The position numbers and the translations under genes were made by a program. The notes beneath the pieces are model-generated. The model did no database searches. It was not told the origin of the DNA and saw only the letters and a program-made list of their open reading frames with translations. A stretch of 45,428 nucleotides of DNA, taken from contig JAFGWL010000063.1 of the NCBI GenBank assembly GCA_016937175.1, positions 1-45,428 on the forward strand. Reading direction: 5' to 3'. The DNA is from Candidatus Mcinerneyibacteriota bacterium (lineage in GTDB: Bacteria > Macinerneyibacteriota > Macinerneyibacteria > Macinerneyibacteriales > DSCS01). Positions 1-7,219 of this stretch are shown one piece after another (position 1 is the stretch's first letter; every line of letters starts with the position of its first letter).

Positions 1-1394
1 GGCTGCATCATCTCAAGCGACTCGATAAAAGCCCAGTTCAGATGGCCGGGCCTGATTCTGAGATCAGGCCGTAGACGGGGGGTAAACAAAGCCGCCCCCT
101 CCTCTCTCAAAGCTGAATTCACCCGCTGGCGAAGCAGCGGAAGCCGGGAAGCGGGGAGTGAGAAACCCACTGCCTGGCTGTGGCCCCCCAACCGATGGAA
201 GAGATCCCCTTCCCGGCGTAAAAGAGCCAAAAGATCGATACCCGGGATGCTCCGTCCCGATCCCCTCAAAAGATCTCCCTCCCGGTTCATGACAAGCACC
301 GGACGGTTAAACTCGTCGCAGATACGGGACGCGACGATCCCCAAGACACCGTTATGCCATCCCTTACCGGCTAGCGCAAGAAAGAAAGATTCTTCCGGCG
401 GGACTTCCTCTGCCTGGAGACGGGCCTGGCCCGTGATCTCCTTCTCCAACCCGCGGCGTTCTTCATTGATACTGTCCAGCCGGGAGATCCCCGTTTCCAG
501 GAGAGCCTGCTCCTCCTCCAGAAAGAGAGGGATCAGTTCTCCGGGCCGGCCAAGCCTTCCCACGGAATTGATCCGGGGGGCCATCCTGAACCCGATATCG
601 TAGGCAGAGAGCTTTTCCGGGTCTGCCCCCGATTTCTCGGCAAGTCTTTTTAAGAAAGGAGAGCTCACCTGTTTCAACCCGTGTGAAACGATGACTCTGT
701 TTTCACCTACGAGGGGAACGATATCTGCAACTGTCCCGAAGGCGGCCAGCTCCAGGTCACTTCGGTCCAGGGTTCCTGTAAGTGCCTGAGCAAGTTTGAG
801 AGCCACGCCCACCCCGGCCAGATCAGGGAAAGGATATCCGTTCCGCTTGGGATTGATGACCGCGTGAGCTTCAGGAAACTCCTCCTCGGGGACATGATGG
901 TCTGTAATGATCACTTTCATCCCCCGCTCCCGGGCCTCTTTTACTGGCTTAAAGGCCGTGATCCCGCAATCGACGGTAATCAGAAGGTCGATACCGAGGC
1001 TATGAAGTTGACTGACGGTTTCCGAACTTAACCCGTATCCCTCCTCCATCCTGTGCGGGATATACCATGTGACATCCCCCCCTAATTTGGACAGACACCT
1101 GACCAGAAGCACCGTCGCGGTCATACCATCCACGTCATAGTCTCCGTGAACACAGATCTTGTCCTTCTTTCTGACAGATTCCCGGATCACAGCGACGGCT
1201 TTGTCCATATCCGGCAAAAGATAAGGGGTATGGAGATGATCCAGCTGCGGATTGAGATACTCTTCAGGGGTCATCCCGTTTTGCTCAAGCCTACGGGCCA
1301 CAAGAGCTGCTGCAGCAGGATCCATATGGTAGGAGCTGGCGATGTCAGCAGAGATCTCCTCAAAAAAAGGCGCCGGTTCCCAGATATACCTCAC
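1..1394 (-). CDS. recJ: Single-stranded-DNA-specific exonuclease RecJ, C-terminus cut by window edge
   Basis: The frame stays open from a GTG at 1394 to the left edge, giving about 464 of the usual 550-580 residues; the missing part is the C-terminus. RecJ degrades single-stranded DNA 5' to 3' in recombination and repair, including mismatch repair. The DHH phosphoesterase motifs are visible: HGDYDVDGMT near residues 83-92, TDHH at about 164-167, and INPKRNGYPFPDLAG further on. A DHHA1-type GGHSQAVGFSL follows near the cut end. The GTG overlaps the TGA of the DUF456 gene upstream (GTGA), indicating translational coupling. The gene is last in a secD-secF-DUF456-recJ run; recJ next to secDF is a familiar arrangement. 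Identification is firm; start choice rests on the overlap because no strong ribosome binding site is evident. Confidence 0.95.
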   Translation of the reverse strand, partial: MRYIWEPAPFFEEISADIASSYHMDPAAAALVARRLEQNGMTPEEYLNPQLDHLHTPYLLPDMDKAVAVIRESVRKKDKICVHGDYDVDGMTATVLLVRCLSKLGGDVTWYIPHRMEEGYGLSSETVSQLHSLGIDLLITVDCGITAFKPVKEARERGMKVIITDHHVPEEEFPEAHAVINPKRNGYPFPDLAGVGVALKLAQALTGTLDRSDLELAAFGTVADIVPLVGENRVIVSHGLKQVSSPFLKRLAEKSGADPEKLSAYDIGFRMAPRINSVGRLGRPGELIPLFLEEEQALLETGISRLDSINEERRGLEKEITGQARLQAEEVPPEESFFLALAGKGWHNGVLGIVASRICDEFNRPVLVMNREGDLLRGSGRSIPGIDLLALLRREGDLFHRLGGHSQAVGFSLPASRLPLLRQRVNSALREEGAALFTPRLRPDLRIRPGHLNWAFIESLEMMQ

Positions 1395-1900
1395 AGCCAG
1401 AACCCCCAGGCCATAAAAAGGAGGAGGATAAAACCGATACTATATTTGAAAGCTGTGGAGATCACCCGGCCCAGAAGTGTCCCGGCTCCCGCCCGGAATC
1501 CCTTTTCCACTCCCTGGCGGACAAGGAAGGATTCCACAAGAAACGTCAGGATAAAGCCCCCTGCAAAGATTCCCAGAAGGGTCCCTGCCACAGGGAGAAG
1601 TGCAGTCCCTATGACCGCCCCTACAAGGCTTCCCGCAAAGGCCGCTGCCATCCCCCATTTCGTTGCGCCATACCGCCGGGCGCCCACGACTCCCATGACC
1701 GACTCCACCCCCTCTCCCAAAAGAGCGAGGATCAATCCTGCGATGATAAAAAACCAGGAGGCCCCGTCATGAAAAATTATCTTGTGAAGGAGAAGGAATC
1801 CCACTGCCATGAAATTGCCGGGAATACCCGCTGGCTGAAGAAAGATGGCCGCCAGGGCGATGATGAAAAATATCGGTTCTATGATAAGCTCGAGTGTCAT
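1391..1900 (-). CDS. DUF456 family membrane protein
   Basis: 169 residues, almost entirely hydrophobic, with several predicted membrane segments and Gly/Ala-rich helices. The pattern of an N-terminal helix pair, a central E-x-x-x-G-x-x-GARRYGATKWG segment (about residues 63-84) and two later Gly-rich helices matches the DUF456 family, inner-membrane proteins of unknown function. It sits between secF (45 bases upstream) and recJ (4-base overlap), so it is probably co-transcribed with the secDF export genes. The ATG at 1900 lacks a clear Shine-Dalgarno sequence. A hairpin lies just upstream at 1914-1939, so initiation may depend on readthrough or processing. Family call is by pattern; no function should be inferred. 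Confidence 0.75.
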   Translation of the reverse strand: MTLELIIEPIFFIIALAAIFLQPAGIPGNFMAVGFLLLHKIIFHDGASWFFIIAGLILALLGEGVESVMGVVGARRYGATKWGMAAAFAGSLVGAVIGTALLPVAGTLLGIFAGGFILTFLVESFLVRQGVEKGFRAGAGTLLGRVISTAFKYSIGFILLLFMAWGFWL

Positions 1901-1913
1901 ATGAGAAGAGAGG

Positions 1914-1939
1914 GGGCGCAGCCCTTTAAGGCTGCACCC
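1914..1939 (-). other. Intercistronic hairpin between secF and the DUF456 gene
   Basis: Ten-base arms (GGGCGCAGCC at 1914-1923 and GGCTGCACCC at 1930-1939, one G-U pair on the minus-strand RNA) flank a six-base loop. It begins 7 bases after the secF stop. The minus-strand 3' side continues with a C/U-rich run rather than a clean U tract. It may therefore be an attenuator or mRNA-processing hairpin rather than a full terminator. Confidence 0.5.
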
Positions 1940-1945
1940 TTTCTG

Positions 1946-2842
1946 CTATTTCTTTGCGCCGACCCGCAGATGAGCTTCAATGAGGATGGGGCTGGCAATA
2001 AAGACAGATGAGTAAGTCCCCACGATGATCCCGATGAGCAGGGCAAAGGAGAAGTTCCTCAATACCTCGCCGCCGAAAAAGAAGAGGACGATGACTACAA
2101 AAAGAGTGGTCAGCGATGTGATGACCGTCCGGGACAGAGAAGCATTGATGGCCCCGTTGACGACCCCTTCATAATGCTGTGTCGAGCGGGGACGTTCAAT
2201 ACGGATATTCTCCCGGATCCTGTCAAAGACGACGATGGTGTCATTAAGAGAATAGCCGATGATGGTCAGGATCGCAGCCAGGACCGGGGTGTTGAACTCG
2301 TACTTGAACAGGGCAAAAGCTCCCAGCGTGATAAGGACATCATGGAAGAGCGCTGCGATGGCTCCGATGGCATACTTGAGTTCAAAACGCCAGGAGATAT
2401 AGATCAGGATACCCACCAGGGACCAGAGAACAGCCCAGAAGGCCTGATTCTTCAAATCACGTCCGATGGAAGGGCCTACGGTCTCTTCCCGGCGGATATC
2501 GGCTCCTTCTCCGTATTTCTCATGCATGATATTTTTAAGGTGTTCCACATCGCTGCCCTCGCTCAGTTTCATGACGACTTCTTTAGGGTTTCCGAAGGTC
2601 TGGATGATACTTTTTCCCAGTCCTGCCTCCTTAAGGACATCACGCAGTTCGCTGAGTGGCGGCCGCTCTTCAAATTTATACTGAATAATCGATCCTCCGG
2701 CGAAATCGATCCCCAGATTGAATCCTCCCCCGATGATGAAAGAAACGATCCCTATAAGGATCAGGATTCCTGAAAAGAGGAAAGCCCCCCGCCGGACATT
2801 CTTCGATACAAAGTTGATATTTGCATTTTTTATGAGTTCCAT
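1946..2842 (-). CDS. secF: Protein translocase subunit SecF
   Basis: 298 residues. SecF forms the SecDF complex, which uses the proton gradient to help pull secreted proteins through SecYEG at the inner membrane. Visible features are the first membrane helix (about 20-38), the LGIDFAGGS motif following it, a periplasmic P1 domain (about 50-130), and five further membrane helices containing the conserved GYSLNDTIVVFDRIREN segment. Length is normal for SecF. It starts 15 bases after the secD stop behind GGGAGAA. A separate secD and secF, not a fused secDF, is the typical Gram-negative arrangement. Confidence 0.97.
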   Translation of the reverse strand: MELIKNANINFVSKNVRRGAFLFSGILILIGIVSFIIGGGFNLGIDFAGGSIIQYKFEERPPLSELRDVLKEAGLGKSIIQTFGNPKEVVMKLSEGSDVEHLKNIMHEKYGEGADIRREETVGPSIGRDLKNQAFWAVLWSLVGILIYISWRFELKYAIGAIAALFHDVLITLGAFALFKYEFNTPVLAAILTIIGYSLNDTIVVFDRIRENIRIERPRSTQHYEGVVNGAINASLSRTVITSLTTLFVVIVLFFFGGEVLRNFSFALLIGIIVGTYSSVFIASPILIEAHLRVGAKK

Positions 2843-2857
2843 ATTCTTCTCCCAACC

Positions 2858-4252
2858 TTAAATACTCAGTTTTGTCACATTTTTACGGGCCAAAAACGTC
2901 TGAAAGATAACACGGGAGACAAACAGAGCCGTAAACATACTGGCCAGGATACCGATCATCAGCGTCACGGCAAAGCCTTTGATAGGCCCTGTCCCGAAAT
3001 TATAGAGGACTACTGCCGTGATGACAGTGGTGATATTGGCATCGAGGATAGTGATAAAGGCCCTGGAAAAGCCGTTCTCCACTGCTTTACCCACGCTTTT
3101 GTTGTTTTTCAGCTCTTCACGGATCCTTTCAAAGATCAACACATTGGCATCCACTGACATTCCTATGGTCAGGATGATACCGGCCAGCCCCGGGAGCGTC
3201 AAAGTCGCGTTGAACAAGACCAGGACTCCCAGGATGATGATCAGGTTGAAAACAAGAGCCGTATCAGCGATAAAACCGGACAGGCCGTAATAGATCATCA
3301 TAAAGATGATGACAGCGATAAACCCGATAATGATCGCCTTGATACCAGCACGGATGGAATCACGCCCGAGAGAAGCTCCCACTGTCCTCTCTTCGGCGAT
3401 ATTCAGTTTAACCGGAAGAGCTCCCGTTTTGAGGATCAGAGCCAGGTCACGGGCAGTCTGTGCTGTAAAGCCGCCTTCGATGACCCCTTCTCCTGAAGGG
3501 ATCTCACTGTTGATCCGGGGAGCGGAAACGACTACGTCATCCAGGACAATGGCCAGGCGTCCGCCAACATTGCTCTCTGTGATCCGGGCGAACTCACGCG
3601 CCCCCTCGGGGTTAAGCCGGAAACCCACTACATACTCTGCATTTTTGGTGGTGACATAGGCGTCTGTCAGGGTGGCTCCCGGAACGACCTGGTCTTTCAC
3701 CAGAAGATAAGGGATCCGGCGTCCTGTCTCCTCATCTTTTTCATAGCGGAGCTGTAGCTGCGCAGGAATCTGTTTTTCAGGCAGCGGTTCACCGTTTTCA
3801 TCGAGGTATTCAGCCGGATTGATATCAGAGACCAATTTGAACTCAAGATAGGCGGTCTTTCCGACCACTTCAGCCACACGCTCTGGATCCTTCACCCCGG
3901 CCAGTTCAAGAATGATCCGGTCTGTCCCTTGACGCTGGATCAGCGGCTCAGTCACACCAAACTTGTCAATACGGTTTGTCAGTATCTCCATGGCCCGGGC
4001 CATGGCCTCTTCAATGTCACTCTTTTTCAGTTCCTGATTCCGTTCTGCATACTTCTCTCTCAAATCCTCCACATCGGCTTCAAAGACCACGTGGGTCCCT
4101 CCCTGCAGGTCGAGCCCGAGGTTGACTTTGCCGGGAAAGAATTTGGCGATCTTCTCATCTTTGATCAACCCCGCCGAAGGCAGAGAAGTCAGAACCATCA
4201 GGATAAACACGAGAATAATCAAAACCCATTTCCATTTTTCGACTCTCTTCAT
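2858..4252 (-). CDS. secD: Protein translocase subunit SecD
   Basis: 464 residues from the ATG at 4252, chosen because AAAGGAGTGACACTAATG puts a strong ribosome binding site at the right distance; the frame is open upstream to 4297 but has no such site. SecD pairs with SecF as the proton-driven export motor. An N-terminal membrane helix, the NLGLDLQGGTHVVFEAD motif, a long periplasmic domain and a C-terminal block of membrane helices including GMSVDANVLIFERIREE are visible. The protein is shorter than E. coli SecD (about 615), as in many other phyla. yajC, often upstream of secD, is absent here; the preceding gene is the unrelated beta-barrel candidate. A promoter lies at 4328-4355. Confidence 0.97.
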   Translation of the reverse strand: MKRVEKWKWVLIILVFILMVLTSLPSAGLIKDEKIAKFFPGKVNLGLDLQGGTHVVFEADVEDLREKYAERNQELKKSDIEEAMARAMEILTNRIDKFGVTEPLIQRQGTDRIILELAGVKDPERVAEVVGKTAYLEFKLVSDINPAEYLDENGEPLPEKQIPAQLQLRYEKDEETGRRIPYLLVKDQVVPGATLTDAYVTTKNAEYVVGFRLNPEGAREFARITESNVGGRLAIVLDDVVVSAPRINSEIPSGEGVIEGGFTAQTARDLALILKTGALPVKLNIAEERTVGASLGRDSIRAGIKAIIIGFIAVIIFMMIYYGLSGFIADTALVFNLIIILGVLVLFNATLTLPGLAGIILTIGMSVDANVLIFERIREELKNNKSVGKAVENGFSRAFITILDANITTVITAVVLYNFGTGPIKGFAVTLMIGILASMFTALFVSRVIFQTFLARKNVTKLSI

Positions 4253-4327
4253 TAGTGTCACTCCTTTTCTTAGGCCTTGGCACCACGCAACGTGCAATCT
4301 GCCTTCGATGATATCGTTTTTTGACTT

Positions 4328-4355
4328 ATGATACCTTTTTCTGAGCCTTTTTCAA
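4328..4355 (-). promoter_or_regulatory. Sigma70-like promoter for secD-secF-DUF456-recJ
   Basis: On the minus strand TTGAAA (4350-4355) and TATCAT (4328-4333) are separated by 16 bases. The -35 box begins about 10 bases after the stop codon of the upstream gene. The resulting leader before the secD ATG would be about 70 bases. Confidence 0.6.
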
Positions 4356-4364
4356 GATAAAAAC

Positions 4365-5654
4365 TCAATTATAGAAAAACCAGCGCAAATGAAAGGAGAC
4401 TTCTGGCCCCTCACCTTCTCCCCCCTCCTCTTCTGCCAGGTCCTGCCCGAAGATGTTTTCCACTGTCACGTCTACCTCGGTATTCACAAGAGCCAGTGAG
4501 AGGAAAAGATCAGTGTAGAAAGAGCCGTCCGACTCTTCCGAAGGGGTCAGGATCGTGTTCCTGAGATACCCTTTGACAGTGAGATCCCCCTGAAAAAAAG
4601 AGAATTCACTGTAAATGTAATTCCTCAGGACACTCTTCTGTTCTTTTGTAAAAAGAAGGTCCCCTTCGGCGATAAGCATGAGATGCTCCCCCGCTCTTAC
4701 CGGGATATTGTAAGCGGCTCCTGGAATAAAGGCATTGTCATAATCATAAAGGGGGTGAGCCAATCGGTCGGCATAACGCAGAAAAAGATGTCCTGCTGTC
4801 CCCGCAGACAGGCCAGTTTCATAATAATCGGACTCATAAGGGCCTAACCAGTCTTGACGGGCCCGCTTTTCCATATAGAGAGCCCCCCGTTTCAGGCTCA
4901 TGTTCACATCCAGGAGGTCGTCCCGGATAAAGGGGTTCATCCAGACATCGGTCCCGCCCACTCTTCCCTTATACTCGGCTCCTATCCTGAAAAGTTCCTC
5001 TTCGGGGATAATGGCTCCTGAACAGGAGAATCCTTTCCAGGAAAGCCCTCCTTCATACAAAGCCAGAGATGTATCATCCGTCTTTTTGATATATTCCCTT
5101 TTCCCGTATACAGTTACAGGCCCGATCTCTGTCTCCCCGCGGATCAGGCTGTAGACATACTCTTTCTCTTCTGATTCTCCGATGAGGTCATGGTCCGAGA
5201 TGAAGAAAAACAGTTTTTGGGCTCCTGCCTCATAACGGGCTAGGTAATTCTTGCCTTTCCAATAACCGTCATCCACAGACAGATGGGTATAGTAATCTCC
5301 CAAAAACGAAGCTTTTTTCTTGTTGAGGAAAAAAAAGTAGTTTTCATAGCGGCCTGATGCCTCAACACCCACAAGGCTGTTATCAATGATCCTGGATCCT
5401 GACGGAAAATAAAAATCGATACCCTCTTCTCCCGGAAGAGCCTGATAGAGGATATTGTGAAAGATCACAGGAGAGGCCTCGGCATAGACCAGTTCCAGAG
5501 GGATCCCTTCCAGCCTGTAATTATACAATCCACGGGAAAAAGCGTACATCATCGGACCGCGGCTGAAAAAGAGAGGCCGGGCAGACGAGAGGCTAACGAG
5601 ACTGAAGAGCAGCAAGAAAAGGAGCCACTGACGTCTCTGATAATTGAAATCCAT
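4365..5654 (-). CDS. Secreted protein, probable outer-membrane beta-barrel, unknown function
   Basis: 429 residues from the ATG at 5654. I chose this start because it is followed by a typical signal peptide: charged QRR, a Leu/Phe-rich core, then SLSSA-RP. The mature part is rich in alternating aromatic/polar stretches (YFFFLNKKK, LFFFISDHD, YESDYYETGL) and ends in HLRWFFYN, consistent with an outer-membrane beta-barrel of roughly a dozen or more strands. I do not recognise the family. Its first 62 bases overlap the 3' end of the PHP gene, so the signal peptide is encoded inside PHP coding sequence and translation is probably coupled. It closes the TPR-roadblock-efp-pilT operon, suggesting a surface role linked to that cluster, but this is inference only. 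Confidence 0.6.
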   Translation of the reverse strand: MDFNYQRRQWLLFLLLFSLVSLSSARPLFFSRGPMMYAFSRGLYNYRLEGIPLELVYAEASPVIFHNILYQALPGEEGIDFYFPSGSRIIDNSLVGVEASGRYENYFFFLNKKKASFLGDYYTHLSVDDGYWKGKNYLARYEAGAQKLFFFISDHDLIGESEEKEYVYSLIRGETEIGPVTVYGKREYIKKTDDTSLALYEGGLSWKGFSCSGAIIPEEELFRIGAEYKGRVGGTDVWMNPFIRDDLLDVNMSLKRGALYMEKRARQDWLGPYESDYYETGLSAGTAGHLFLRYADRLAHPLYDYDNAFIPGAAYNIPVRAGEHLMLIAEGDLLFTKEQKSVLRNYIYSEFSFFQGDLTVKGYLRNTILTPSEESDGSFYTDLFLSLALVNTEVDVTVENIFGQDLAEEEGGEGEGPEVSFHLRWFFYN

Positions 5655-6381
5655 AGGTCCCGTAGTGATAATCACTTCCTCCTGTTGCGAGCATATGATA
5701 CTTTTGAGCAAGATTCAAGTAGTACTTTGTGATCAGCGGATCATGGAACGGGTAATACGCTTCCAGGGCATCCAGCCCCCGGTCCGCCAGTTTTTTGATC
5801 AGCTCGTCTTTCTTTGTCCTCTGGGGATGGGCAAAGGAGACCAGGGCTCCGCTTTCTTTCAATAGGTTCAAACCCTCATAGACATCCAGAAGGCGGACAG
5901 GTTCGTAAAGGGGCTTCCCTTCTCCGAGAAATGAGGTGAAGGCCTCCCGCATGGTCCGGACCGCCCCATACTCTTTGAGCAGCCTGGCCATATGGTAGCG
6001 TCCCGGAGCCCGGGTACCTTTCAGAAAGGAGAGGTCCGGCTCCTCCTTGAACAGGTTCATGGCAGCTGCTTTTGAGACCATCCGTGTAAACCTGTCACGC
6101 CTCTGACAGCCGATCTCTTCCAGAGCCGACAAAAGGCGGGGAGCGGAAGGGTCAGGCTCATAGCCCAGGAGATGGACTTCACTCTGTCCGTATGTAGTGC
6201 TCAGCTCAATCCCCCTTATCCATTTGACGGAGCTTGACGTCTCCGGCAAAGGGGTAAGACAATCGTGATCTGTCAGGGCCGCCGTCTTAATACCCCGGCC
6301 GTCCAGCAGGGAATCCAACTGATCCGGAGTCAATTGTCCGTCGGAAAAAAGTGTATGAAGATGGAGGTCGGCAAAGGTCAT
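5593..6381 (-). CDS. PHP-domain metal-dependent phosphoesterase (TrpH/YciV-like)
   Basis: 262 residues. The PHP metal-site motifs are clear: HLHTLFSDG (His7, His9, Asp14), LTDHD near residue 37-41, GIELS near 57-61, AHPQRT later, and a C-terminal GGSDYH. This single-domain size and motif set match the YciV/RNase AM group, which hydrolyses nucleoside bisphosphates or short RNA 5' ends. Substrate cannot be assigned from sequence alone. The ATG is one base after the TGA of the AAA ATPase gene (TGA-A-ATG), so it is coupled. Its 3' end overlaps the next gene by 62 bases. Confidence 0.85.
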   Translation of the reverse strand: MTFADLHLHTLFSDGQLTPDQLDSLLDGRGIKTAALTDHDCLTPLPETSSSVKWIRGIELSTTYGQSEVHLLGYEPDPSAPRLLSALEEIGCQRRDRFTRMVSKAAAMNLFKEEPDLSFLKGTRAPGRYHMARLLKEYGAVRTMREAFTSFLGEGKPLYEPVRLLDVYEGLNLLKESGALVSFAHPQRTKKDELIKKLADRGLDALEAYYPFHDPLITKYYLNLAQKYHMLATGGSDYHYGTYGFQLSETSVAPFLAALQSR

Positions 6382-6382
6382 T

Positions 6383-7207
6383 TCACCGGGCGGTGGTGAT
6401 CATTCCCAGGTCCACCAGAGTGTTGTTCACAATACGGTTATTGATGACCTCACTCTTTTCAATAAACCCTTCCAAAAGGGCATTATCGGCGATGGTGTTG
6501 ATGAGCCGGGGGATCCCCCCGGAATATTTGTAGATCATCATAATAGCATCCTGGTCAAACATCATCCTCTTGGCTCCTGCCACGATAAGGCGGTGCCGGA
6601 TATACTGGATAGTCATCTTCTCATCCATGGGGCGTAATTCGATAGCTGTGGCGATGCGTTGGGTCAGAGGCATATCCATTCTCAGGTTCTCCCGGAGTTC
6701 AGGCAGTCCGAAAAAAACAAAATTGATAAGCTTTCCGGTCTTATGCTCGAAGTTCAAAAGCCCTCTGATCTCCTCGAAAAACTCTTTGTTCTGGATCATG
6801 TTGGCCTCATCTATCATCACAACAGGGATCTTCCCCTGAGCTGAGACCTCCATCAGTCTTTTGTAAAGGATATTGAGAAGCTTCATCTTGTCGGCCTGAC
6901 CGGGATCGCCACCGAACTGGATCACCAGTTTCCGGAGAAACCATAACGGTTCTACCTGGTTGTGGACCATGACGATGAGAGAGGTCTCGAAAAATTCAGT
7001 GTTGAGCATCTCCAGGATCTTACGGCTGAGCATGGTCTTTCCCGTCCCGATCCCGGCAGTGACCACAGCCAATCCCATCCTCCGTTTTACTGTATGGATG
7101 ATCTTGAAGATCGCCCTTTCATTCTGCGGATAAGTAAAAAAATACCTTTCATCAGGGATATTGAAAAAGGGGGGCTCTTTCATCCCGTAAAATGATTCGT
7201 AGCTCAC
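6383..7207 (-). CDS. ExeA/GspA/MshM-like AAA ATPase
   Basis: 274 residues from a GTG at 7207, with AGGGAG five bases upstream. The opening YESFYGMKEPPFFNIPDERYF is typical of ExeA-type ATPases. Walker A is AGIGTGKTM (51-59) and Walker B VVMIDEA (129-135); a sensor-like region with QRIATAIELRPM and a C-terminal GGIPRLINTIADN lid motif follow. Relatives are ATPases that assist assembly of type II secretion or MSHA-type pili at the cell wall, or unassigned AAA partners. No peptidoglycan-binding domain or membrane helix is present, so it is the short, cytoplasmic form. Its neighbours are the PilT-type motor and two acidic TPR proteins, which supports a pilus or envelope-machine role. Confidence 0.85.
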   Translation of the reverse strand: MSYESFYGMKEPPFFNIPDERYFFTYPQNERAIFKIIHTVKRRMGLAVVTAGIGTGKTMLSRKILEMLNTEFFETSLIVMVHNQVEPLWFLRKLVIQFGGDPGQADKMKLLNILYKRLMEVSAQGKIPVVMIDEANMIQNKEFFEEIRGLLNFEHKTGKLINFVFFGLPELRENLRMDMPLTQRIATAIELRPMDEKMTIQYIRHRLIVAGAKRMMFDQDAIMMIYKYSGGIPRLINTIADNALLEGFIEKSEVINNRIVNNTLVDLGMITTAR

Positions 7208-7219
7208 AGCGCTCCCTTG

